Shown one piece after another: positions 16,741-23,486 of a DNA stretch of 64,000 nt. Every line of letters starts with the position of its first letter. Position 1 is the first letter of the stretch. Source of the DNA: Haemophilus parainfluenzae (GTDB taxonomy: Bacteria > Pseudomonadota > Gammaproteobacteria > Enterobacterales > Pasteurellaceae); the NCBI RefSeq assembly GCF_014931395.1, contig NZ_CP063120.1:1409501-1473500 (forward strand), written 5' to 3'. The notes beneath the pieces are model-generated. The model worked only from the letters and a program-made list of their open reading frames with translations. It did no database searches and had not been told where the DNA came from. The translations under genes were made by a program, and so were the position numbers.

Positions 16741-17076
16741 ATGAATTTTTTTATAAAAAAACTGTCTAGTAGTATATTATACTCTAATATCTTTATCATT
16801 CTGTATACTTTAATATTATCTTTTTTTTGCTTCTCTGAAATATTTGGTATTAAAAGGCTATGGTTTTATTTTTTATGGGTAATACATGGAGATGATTTAA
16901 TTATAATGTATGTCCCAATTTTATTTTTTATAACACAAATATTTTTTACTTTAAGAAGCAAAAGGGAAATAATAAGAAAAATTATCTTGCAAACTCTAAA
17001 TCTTATTTTTATTTATACAATTAGTTATTTTATATTTTATATAATATTTTTTAGTTTTTTCTACAATGGGGAATAG
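16741..17076 (+). CDS. Small three-span membrane protein (possible immunity protein)
   Basis: The product has 111 residues, very rich in Phe and Ile. Three hydrophobic segments (about 12-33, 51-68 and 84-107) are separated by basic loops (RSKREIIRKI). It starts 14 bp after the toxin-like remnant on the same strand. Base composition is much more A+T-rich than the surroundings. The position directly behind a toxin tip suggests an immunity protein, but there is no recognised family to support this. Confidence 0.5.
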   Translation: MNFFIKKLSSSILYSNIFIILYTLILSFFCFSEIFGIKRLWFYFLWVIHGDDLIIMYVPILFFITQIFFTLRSKREIIRKIILQTLNLIFIYTISYFIFYIIFFSFFYNGE

Positions 17077-17182
17077 CTATAAATTCTCCTATCAAGTTAT
17101 CTAGAAAGAAGTTTTTACGCATGTTAAAAGCAGACGAAAGTAGACAAATTTAGCAAATATTGCAGCTTTATATATTTAAGTA

Positions 17183-17646
17183 GGGCTGTACTAGATTAGC
17201 TCTAAATTCCACACCAATCCCGCAGGATTTTAAGCTGTTGAGACGGTGTGCCGAAGTTAAATCGAAATTCGCATTCTTTCAAGAACAGCAGGAAAGATTT
17301 GCGATCGATTCTGTTGTATTTTCGCAAGATGCATTTTGCCTGATTCCAAAATTCTCAATGCTGTTGATGTGGTTCTGATGGTCTGCAAGCGCTTTGGAAT
17401 GGTTGATGTGGTGATGGATAAAACCGCTGACGCCCGGCTTGTCATAGCTGCTCAGGCTATCCATGTAAACAATGCTGTCCGGCATGATTTTCTGTTTGAT
17501 AACAGGCAAAGCATCGGACTTGGCATTATCTACGGCAACGATATAGACCCGTCCGTTACGTTTCAGAATGCCGAAGACGACAACTTTCCCTGATGCACCT
17601 CGACCGCGTCTGCTCCTGCAGCGTCCGCCGAAATAGCTTTTATCCA
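17183..17646 (-). pseudogene. IS1016-type (IS1595 family) transposase remnant
   Basis: The frame starting at 17644 begins MDKSYFGGRCRSRRGRG, the conserved first catalytic region (usually DESYFGG) of IS1595-family transposases, then VVVFGILKRNGRVY and FIHHHINHSKALADH. A one-base loss near 17335 shifts the frame. The true C-terminus continues in another frame as NQAKCILRKYNRIDRKSF and FLKECEFRFNFG. The N-terminal 70 or so residues are missing at the junction with the direct repeat. A terminal-repeat-like GGGCTGTACTAGATTAGC lies at 17183-17200. The element is dead. Confidence 0.8.
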
Positions 17647-17867
17647 TTTAGATCAAACAAGCGGTTTTAATTTTAAATTGAATTTGCAAAAACATCCAAA
17701 AATCTGACCGCACTTTAAAATAAAAAGATCTAAACATCCTCAATTTGAAACTGCTTACGCCAGCGATTCGGTGAAATCTTATGTTTTTTCAAGAAGTGCT
17801 GACGCAAGGCGGTATCGCTATGAAATCCACTTTGTTCTGCAATGTCAGTGATAGATAAATCTGTGCT
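17647..17867. repeat. Direct repeat copy 2 (about 220 bp)
   Basis: This is the counterpart of 15165-15384. Here the repeat is the true 3' end of the GlxA-type regulator plus its downstream uptake-signal pair, and sequence continuity on the right shows that this is the resident copy. Differences from copy 1 are few and cluster in the loop between the uptake signals. Confidence 0.88.
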
Positions 17868-18683
17868 TTCCAAAAGCTCTCTTGCTCGTTGTAGCCTTGC
17901 TTCAATTAACCATTGATTTAATGACATTCCGGTTGCTTTGCGAAAATGTCGGGTGAAAGTGCTACGGCTCATTGACAAACGTTCGGCAAGACTATCAGTC
18001 GAATGAAGAGCGGTCAGATTTTCATTTAAATAAGCAAGCAACGCATTGATATTATGATTAGGTGTGGAACGAGAAATAGGGCGTTCGATAAATTGTGCTT
18101 GTCCGCCTTCACGATGAGGGGGGATAACCAGCATTCGGGCAATATGATTGGCAATTTTCACACCATATAATTTACGAACAATAGAAAGGCAACAATCCAT
18201 GGAAGCTGCCGTTCCTGCTGAGGTAATCAGTCGATCTTGTTCCAAATAAATAGGATTTAAATCCCATTTCACCTGCGGAAAACGATTAGTAAAATCACTA
18301 TCTCCCAACCAATGTGTGGTTGCTTTTTTGCCGTTAAGTAGACCACTGCACGCTAACACATAGGCACCATAACATAAACCCACCACTGTCGCACCACGTT
18401 GATATGCTTGCCGTAACGCCCTTAATAAAGCCTCACTCGGCATCACTTGAGTATCATGCCATCCAGTCATCACAACAATATCGGCATTCTCTAACCATTC
18501 TAAACCACCATCTAAATGTATGTGAAATAGCGAGTTTGTCAGGTTGTCCGAATCGCTAACGATTTTACAGTCAAATAACGGCTTGCCGTTTAAATCCGAC
18601 ATAGAAAAAACGGAATATGCCATTGCAAAATGAATGGGCATCATTTGTTCATACACAATCAAAGCAACTGTGGGTTTATTCAT
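17730..18683 (-). CDS. GlxA-family transcriptional regulator (DJ-1/PfpI domain plus AraC helix-turn-helix)
   Basis: The start is taken at 18683 (MNKPTVALIVYEQ, preceded by AGGAG), not at the longer in-frame start. The product has 317 residues. Residues 1-170 are a DJ-1/PfpI-like amidotransferase fold (VVGLCYGAYVLA, nucleophile-elbow-like Cys). Residues 215-312 form an AraC-type double HTH (LAERLSMSRSTFTRHFRKATG and ITDIAEQSGFHSDTALRQHF). It is divergent from the metallo-hydrolase gene (18825) and probably controls it. Before the insertion it faced mdaB. Confidence 0.9.
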   Translation of the reverse strand: MNKPTVALIVYEQMMPIHFAMAYSVFSMSDLNGKPLFDCKIVSDSDNLTNSLFHIHLDGGLEWLENADIVVMTGWHDTQVMPSEALLRALRQAYQRGATVVGLCYGAYVLACSGLLNGKKATTHWLGDSDFTNRFPQVKWDLNPIYLEQDRLITSAGTAASMDCCLSIVRKLYGVKIANHIARMLVIPPHREGGQAQFIERPISRSTPNHNINALLAYLNENLTALHSTDSLAERLSMSRSTFTRHFRKATGMSLNQWLIEARLQRARELLESTDLSITDIAEQSGFHSDTALRQHFLKKHKISPNRWRKQFQIEDV

Positions 18684-18824
18684 TTTATTTCTCCTACTTT
18701 GATATGAGCATAGCACAAAAATGACCTGATTATTACGTTTATTGATTTTTTGTCTATTTTTGCGCAATTTTGTTCTCACTATAATATATTTATTCATTCA
18801 ATAACGTATAGAAAAGGAAAAATA

Positions 18825-19697
18825 ATGAACTTAAAATCCTTAATTAACACTACAGCATTGGCTATTAGCGCAAATACTTTCGCTGTAGATCTTGCCTCTA
18901 AAAACACTGATAGCTACCAACATATCCGCAATGCTACTGGTCGCCTGAACTATGCAGGGAAAACTTTTTTAATTGACCCGATGCTTGCTGAAAAAGGACG
19001 TTATGCAGGCTTTGAAGGAACATTAAATAGCCATTTGCGTAATCCACTTGTGGAATTACCGATGAAAGCAGAAGATACTTTCAAAGATGTTGATGCCATT
19101 ATTTTGACTCATACACATGAAGATCATTGGGATGAGGTTGCACAAAAAATTTTACCTAAATCCATCAAAATTTTTGTGCAACATGAACGGGATGGCGACT
19201 TACTCAAAGCGCAAGGTTTTACTAACATAACCAGTTTATCGCTAGAAAAACCGGTGGAGTTCGAAGGTATTATTTTAAATAAAACCGGCGGTTCTCACGG
19301 CACAACGGAAATGTACGCTGTGCCACAATTGGCTGAGATTTTAGATGAGGCGATGGGCGTAACATTCCAAGCGAAAGGTCATCCAACGGTGTACTTGGTT
19401 GGTGACACAGTTTGGACTGCCGAAGTAAACAAAGCCATTAATCGTTATAAACCTGATGTAATGATTATGAACACAGGTGATGCGCGTACCTTAGCTTTTC
19501 CGAATGACGGCATTATTATGGGGTTACAAGATGTTGCTCATGCTCGCCAAATGCTACCAAATACAAAACTTATCACGGTGCACATGGATGCGGTAAACCA
19601 TATGTCCGTTTACCGTAAGGATTTACGCCAATTTGTCCAAGCAAACAAGCTTGAAAATGTAGTAATTCCAGAAGATGGTGAAACAGTGAAGTTTTAA
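18825..19697 (+). CDS. Periplasmic metallo-beta-lactamase-fold hydrolase
   Basis: The start at 18825 has AAAAGGAAA upstream. The product has 290 residues. A signal peptide (about 1-20, ending NTFA) is followed by an UlaG/YtnP-like MBL domain. The zinc motif is THTHEDHWDE, with further ligands in GGSHG, VGDTVW and a C-terminal HMDAVNH. Substrate is unknown. The 141-bp divergent gap to the GlxA-type regulator contains the promoters of both genes. An uptake-signal pair follows the stop. Confidence 0.88.
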   Translation: MNLKSLINTTALAISANTFAVDLASKNTDSYQHIRNATGRLNYAGKTFLIDPMLAEKGRYAGFEGTLNSHLRNPLVELPMKAEDTFKDVDAIILTHTHEDHWDEVAQKILPKSIKIFVQHERDGDLLKAQGFTNITSLSLEKPVEFEGIILNKTGGSHGTTEMYAVPQLAEILDEAMGVTFQAKGHPTVYLVGDTVWTAEVNKAINRYKPDVMIMNTGDARTLAFPNDGIIMGLQDVAHARQMLPNTKLITVHMDAVNHMSVYRKDLRQFVQANKLENVVIPEDGETVKF

Positions 19698-19699
19698 AA

Positions 19700-19760
19700 A
19701 CAAGCGGTTTTAATTTTGAATTGAATTTGCAAAAACACCTAAAAATTTGACCACACTTTG
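19700..19760. terminator. Uptake-signal-flanked repeat / terminator
   Basis: This is the third copy of a 60-bp element (also at 15173-15235 and 17652-17716), with ACAAGCGGT at the left end and a degenerate ACCACACTT at the right. The arms pair weakly. It follows the MBL gene directly. Confidence 0.55.
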
Positions 19761-19770
19761 TTATAAAAAA

Positions 19771-19800
19771 GCCGTCTGAAATTTCAGACGGCCTTTTTCT
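19771..19800 (-). terminator. Perfect Neisserial DUS hairpin terminator
   Basis: GCCGTCTGAAA (19771-19781) is followed immediately by its exact reverse complement (to 19792), with poly-T/A flanks on both sides. On the minus strand the arm reads AGGCCGTCTGAA. It lies 20 bp beyond the stop of the minus-strand gene fragment at 19812, so it is likely that gene's terminator. Confidence 0.85.
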
Positions 19801-19811
19801 AAGAAATAATT

Positions 19812-19880
19812 TTAATTAATTCCTTCCACTAAAATTGCGCGGCCTGTTGTTGCGCCCCAAACGGATGGATTTGAATGCTT
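19812..19880 (-). pseudogene. 3' end of an unidentified gene (about 22 codons)
   Basis: On the minus strand an open frame ends in HSNPSVWGATTGRAILVEGIN and a TAA at 19812-19814, and the DUS terminator follows 20 bp later. The arrangement looks like the true tail of a Neisserial gene. It is cut off where the ABC-ATPase fragment begins. Too short to identify; it overlaps the opposite frame of that fragment. Confidence 0.35.
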
Positions 19881-20424
19881 GGAAACGCCGAAATCGGGCA
19901 CGATACGCAATACTTTCCGCAAAACGGGTTTTCTGTTTCAGGAAAACCGCCTGCCGGAAAACTTGACCGCGATGCAGAATATCGCTATTTTTATGGACAA
20001 ACCCGATGAAGGCGAAATCATCGCGCTGGCGGCGAAAGTCGGGCTGACTGCGGGCGATTTGAACAAATATCCGACCGAATTGTCCGGCGGCATGGCGAAA
20101 CGGGTAGCATTTTTGCGCCTGCTGCTGTGCGGCTGCGACCTTGCCTTGCTGGACGAGCCGTTCGTCGGTTTGGACCGCGATTTGCGCGATATTTTGGTCG
20201 CCATGCTGGTGGAAAAAATCGAGCGGCAGGGCATGGCGTGTATGCTAGTAACGCACGACCGCTTCGAAGTCGCACGCCTGAGCCATGAAATCATGCTGCT
20301 TTCCACTAAGGGCATGAACGTGTAAAACGTGATTACCCTGCCTACGCCGCTGTCCGAACGCGATTCGGCTTTTGAAGAAGCCGTGGTGGCAAGAGAGTTT
20401 CAGGGGATTCATTATTATGAGTGA
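19879..20424 (+). pseudogene. Truncated ABC transporter ATP-binding protein, with internal stop
   Basis: A 148-codon frame encodes the Q-loop (GFLFQENRLPE), the signature ELSGGMAKRVAF, Walker B LALLDEPFVGLD and the H-loop VTHDRFEV. The Walker A region (about 60 N-terminal residues) is missing. A TAA at 20323-20325 is in frame with a continuation (LPTPLSERDSAFEEAVVARE) ending at a TGA at 20422-20424, so the original gene ran on and a nonsense change followed. The sequence is GC-rich compared with its neighbours and resembles Neisserial ATPases of the NitT/TauT type. Non-functional. Confidence 0.8.
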
Positions 20425-20727
20425 TAGGAATTTAAATTTCTGACAAACCTTGCGGTTCGTTGCCCTCTCTCTAGCCCTCTCCCACGGGGAAAGGGGATCA
20501 GGTTTCTCAAAATCAGAGAGCCGTAGAATTGGGAATCAGATGTCAGGTAAACCTGAAAATGTTCAGGCTCGACAGCCCAATTCCCTCTCCCCGTGGGAGA
20601 GGGCTAGGGAGAGGGTAAGCAAGCCGCAGGCTTGCCTCTTTAGCGAAAGATACGAATCTGTTATCCGAACGCGATTCGGTTTTTGAAAAAGCCGTGGTGC
20701 CAAGGGGGCAGGGGATTCATTATGAGG
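20351..20727. repeat. Imperfect direct repeat pair of the ABC-ATPase gene 3' end
   Basis: 20351-20424 and 20661-20727 share a diverged sequence (TCCGAACGCGATTCGG..., AAGCCGTGGTG, GGGGATTCATTAT). The second copy is interrupted by the cadmium transporter gene. After that gene (21345-21385) the sequence resembles what follows the first copy (20419-20455, both with TCTGACAAACCTT). A duplicated segment therefore received the cadD insertion. Confidence 0.65.
20463..20615. repeat. Long inverted-repeat (REP/MITE-like) element
   Basis: Two arms of about 33 bp (20463-20495 and 20583-20615) are reverse complements with roughly two mismatches. They are built from CCCTCTCC and GAGGGCTAGGG units around a spacer of about 87 bp. 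No ORF lies inside. The arm sequence is of the GC-rich CCCTCTCCC type widespread in proteobacterial intergenic repeats. It is not a Correia element. Confidence 0.75.
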
Positions 20728-20733
20728 TGCTTT

Positions 20734-21348
20734 ATGTTTTCGACTGTGATTACTGCTGCTGTTTTATATATTGCTACAGCAGTAGATTTGTTGGTAATAC
20801 TATTAATATTTTTTGCTAGAGCAAATACTAGAAAAGAATATCGAGATATTTATATCGGACAATATTTAGGTTCTGTAATTTTAATATTAGTTAGTTTATT
20901 TCTAGCTTTTGTTTTGAATTATGTTCCGGAAAAATGGGTGTTGGGTTTATTAGGTTTAATACCGATTTACTTAGGTATTAAAGTTGCTATTTACGACGAT
21001 TGTGAGGGCGAAAAAAGAGCTAAAAAAGAATTGGATGAAAAAGGGTTGTCAAAATTAGTCGGTATTGTTGCTTTGGTTACAGTTGCTAGTTGTGGTGCAG
21101 ATAATATTGGACTTTTTGTTCCTTACTTTGTAACTTTAGATCTTGTCGACTTATTAGTTACTCTTCTTGTATTTTTAATATTGATTTTTGTTTTAGTATA
21201 TACAGCACAAAGATTGGCTAATATTTCAGGTGTTGGTGAAATTATAGAGAAGTTTAGTCGTTGGATAATGGCTGTTATTTATATTGGTTTAGGGTTATTT
21301 ATTATTATTGAAAATAATACAATTCAAACAATAATATCAATAATATGA
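20734..21348 (+). CDS. cadD: CadD-family cadmium resistance transporter
   Basis: The start is chosen at 20734 because GAGG lies 6 bp upstream and the protein then begins MFSTVITAAVLYIATAVDLL, like other CadD proteins. An ATG at 20722 is also possible. The product has 204 residues with five or six membrane spans, including DLLVILLIFFARA, SVILILVSLFLAFV and the conserved VASCGADNIGLFVPYF. CadD exports or sequesters Cd(II) and is mainly known from Gram-positive plasmids. The gene is far more A+T-rich than the flanking Neisserial DNA, so it was acquired separately. No cadmium-responsive regulator is adjacent. Confidence 0.85.
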   Translation: MFSTVITAAVLYIATAVDLLVILLIFFARANTRKEYRDIYIGQYLGSVILILVSLFLAFVLNYVPEKWVLGLLGLIPIYLGIKVAIYDDCEGEKRAKKELDEKGLSKLVGIVALVTVASCGADNIGLFVPYFVTLDLVDLLVTLLVFLILIFVLVYTAQRLANISGVGEIIEKFSRWIMAVIYIGLGLFIIIENNTIQTIISII

Positions 21349-21468
21349 ATGATACGGGCATTTGAGTATCTGACAAACCTTCGGCTTGCTTCTTCAATAC
21401 AAGATACAACCCTGTCCGCCCAATAAATCCATATCCGAAAGCATCTTCATGCAGAATTAAGCCAAACC

Positions 21469-21582
21469 ATGAATAAGTTTTTCACCCACCCCATGCGGCC
21501 GTTTTTCGTCGGTGCGGCGGTGCTTGCCATACTCGGCGCGTTGGTGTTTTTCATCAGCTCCGGTGCCGTCATTTTGAAATGA
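21469..21582 (+). pseudogene. nnrS: nnrS N-terminal fragment (37 codons)
   Basis: The ATG at 21469 starts MNKFFTHPMRPFFVGAAVLA and continues through FFISSGAVILK to a stop at the junction. This is the first transmembrane segment of NnrS, the haem-copper NO-response membrane protein of Neisseria and relatives. The remaining 90 percent is missing. GC content matches Neisseria. Confidence 0.75.
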
Positions 21583-21675
21583 AACCAAATCAAAGCCGAT
21601 TGAACCATCGTCCACTTGGGTACGACCATCACGTCCGCCGGTTGCTGTTGCTGATGTTTTGTAGAAAATTTTCAT
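21577..21675 (-). pseudogene. ohr: ohr N-terminal fragment (organic hydroperoxide resistance)
   Basis: On the minus strand the ATG at 21675 gives MKIFYKTSATATGGRDGRTQ and continues VDDGSIGFDLVSF, the start of the OsmC-fold peroxiredoxin Ohr. It then runs into the foreign nnrS piece at about 21577-21582 and loses the two catalytic cysteines. This shows the second foreign block replaced or displaced the rest of ohr. A complete copy elsewhere cannot be excluded. Confidence 0.75.
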
Positions 21676-21760
21676 GATATTGTCCTCAATTCAATATTGG
21701 TTAAATGTTTTGGCGTACTGCCGTTGAAAGTGAGTTCATTATATTGAACGGCAATATGAA

Positions 21761-22670
21761 GTGTTATATGATTTATCCAAATTACTTGCCTATTCCTACA
21801 AAACTATGTTCTCAACTGAAGCGATAGAACGCTTATTAAAAGTTATTCCACATAACGAAACCTATTCATCTCCAATTAAAGGCTTGGTGATTCGCCATGC
21901 CGATCAGCCGTTTTGCTACGAGGGTATTATTCAAGAACCGAGCATTTGCATCGTGTTAAGTGGGGAACGTGAAATACAACTAGGCGAACAATGCTACCGT
22001 TTTGACAATCAACACTTTATGTTCTGCCCTGTACAATGTGCCGATGCGCGGCGAAATTAAATATGCCGAGCCGAAAAAGCCGTTTTTAGTGATGTCGATG
22101 AAAATTGATATTGAAAGCGTTAGCAAGATTTTATTAGCAAATCCAAACCTTGCAGATGATGTTCAACAGGGCGACGAAGGTTTTGCACAATGGCATTTGG
22201 ATGAATCTCTCAAAAATGCTGTTGAACGTCTATTGCTCTTGCACGAAAATCTAAAAAATATTGAGTTTCTTGCACCGCTTATCCAACAAGAAATTTATTA
22301 TCGACTCCTTACAGGCGAGCAAGGTGGCAAATTTAAAGCCATGGTAAGCAATGGATCGCACACCAAAAAAATCGCCCAAGCCACCCATTATCTGCAACAA
22401 CATTTTAGTGAAACCATCACCGTGGAAACCTTGGCAAATCTATGTGGTATGTCGCTGTCTGGCTTTCATAGTCATTTTAAGAAGATAACCAGCCTTTCAC
22501 CGCTGCAATATCAAAAATCCTTACGTCTGATGGAAGCCAGACGACTGATCGCACAAGAAGATCGAGGCATTACCGAAACCGCTTACCAAGTCGGCTACGA
22601 GTCACCTAGCCAATTCAGCCGTGAATACAAACGGTATTTCGGGCATGCGCCCAAGGGGGATATTAAATAG
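21761..22670 (+). pseudogene. AraC-family regulator, frameshifted
   Basis: Two overlapping frames make one AraC protein of about 300 residues. The first (21761-22060, GTG start) has the N-terminal effector domain (KGLVIRHADQPFCYEGIIQE, ICIVLSGEREIQLG). The second continues from PMRGEIKYAEPKKPFLVMS into the double HTH (LANLCGMSLSGFHSHFKKITS and ETAYQVGYESPSQFSREYKRY). An extra A near 22030 in CCTGTACAATG breaks the frame (CCTGTCAATGTG-like would restore it). It lies divergent to the broken ohr gene, which it may have controlled. A sequencing error is possible. Confidence 0.8.
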
Positions 22671-22852
22671 ATGGGGCTTAAAGATAGGTTTAAATACACC
22701 TAAAAATTTGACTGCACTTTATGATGAAAAAAAATCTGAAACGTTAATTTCAGACGTTTTTTATTTAACCAAGATTTTGTGAAAGACATGAAAAATGAGA
22801 TAATTCTCAAACCTTTTAAGAGGCGTTATTTATAAAAATATTTGGAGAAAGC

Positions 22853-23389
22853 ATGGAACACAAACTTGAGGATATCATTGCGATTTTTAATCAATGTTTT
22901 GAAGAAGAATATAATACGCGATTGGTTAAAGGTGGGGATGAGCCGATTTACATTCCTGCAAATGATGAGGTGCCTTATAACGCCATTTACTTTGCGAGAG
23001 GCTTTTACAGCAGTGCATTACATGAAATTGCCCATTGGTTGGTGGCGGGGAAAGAGCGCCGTAAATTAGAAGATTTTGGCTATTGGTATGAGCCGGATGG
23101 TCGTTCTGAAGAACGTCAGCGTGATTTTGAAAAGGTGGAAGTGAAGCCTCAAGCGTTAGAATGGATTTTAGCCACAGCGGCAGGTTTTCGTTATTTTGCC
23201 AGTGCCGATAATTTGAATGGTAATCCAGGGGATACGCAACCATTTAAGCAAGCGGTATATGAACAAGTAAAAACCTATGCAGAAAAAGGCTTACCAAAAC
23301 GTGCCGAAACCTTGCGTCATGCGTTGGCTCAATTTTATGGTACGGAAGACCGAATTGATTTAGCGAAGTTTGATGTTACTCGAATCTAA
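22853..23389 (+). CDS. epmC: Elongation factor P hydroxylase EpmC
   Basis: The product has 178 residues, the YfcM/EpmC length. The metal-binding HExxH-like motif is HEIAHWLVAGKERRK (about residues 57-71), followed by DFGYWYEPDGR, both diagnostic. EpmC hydroxylates the beta-lysylated lysine of EF-P, the last step of that modification. The start ATG has TTTGGAGAAAG upstream. It sits just before prfA. Confidence 0.95.
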   Translation: MEHKLEDIIAIFNQCFEEEYNTRLVKGGDEPIYIPANDEVPYNAIYFARGFYSSALHEIAHWLVAGKERRKLEDFGYWYEPDGRSEERQRDFEKVEVKPQALEWILATAAGFRYFASADNLNGNPGDTQPFKQAVYEQVKTYAEKGLPKRAETLRHALAQFYGTEDRIDLAKFDVTRI

Positions 23390-23434
23390 AGCGCGGTCAT
23401 TTTTAGGCAGATTTTGCGTCTGTCAATTTTCCTC

Positions 23435-23465
23435 AAAATCGGCTAAAATAGGCCGATTTTATTTT
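23435..23465 (+). terminator. epmC terminator
   Basis: A 9-bp stem AAAATCGGC / GCCGATTTT is followed by ATTTTTGG, 46 bp after the epmC stop and just ahead of prfA. Confidence 0.8.
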
Positions 23466-23486
23466 TGGCTTTAACTTTATAAAAAT

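Larger units (their letters stand above)
15385..17646. mobile_element. Foreign (Neisseria-like) block between the direct repeats
   Basis: This block of about 2.26 kb lies exactly between the two 220-bp repeats. It holds Neisseria-type DUS motifs (16169-16197), an IS1016-type transposase remnant, a secreted unknown protein and a decayed toxin-like gene with a small membrane gene. None of the Haemophilus uptake signals that dot the neighbouring genes were seen inside it. Transfer from Neisseriaceae by transformation is the likeliest origin. Confidence 0.7.
19767..21576. mobile_element. Second foreign mosaic block with Neisserial fragments
   Basis: This block begins with a perfect DUS hairpin. 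It then contains a minus-strand gene tail, a GC-rich ABC-ATPase pseudogene, a long inverted-repeat element, an A+T-rich CadD gene and the first codons of nnrS, which run straight into a truncated ohr gene. GC content and gene remnants differ sharply from the flanking Haemophilus DNA. The borders are defined by the DUS hairpin on the left and the nnrS/ohr fusion on the right. Confidence 0.7.

Noticed and set aside
17336..17593. Plus-strand 85-codon ORF over the IS remnant
   Set aside because: It is the reverse of the transposase frame, which carries the conserved DKSYFGG-type motifs.
20018..20275. Antisense ORFs of 85 and 125 codons across the ABC-ATPase fragment
   Set aside because: They mirror a real GC-rich coding strand and have Arg/Pro-rich, protein-unlike composition.
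20463..20615. Correia repeat enclosed element
   Set aside because: The arms lack the TATAGTGGATTA-type Correia ends; the arms are CCCTCTCC-type instead.
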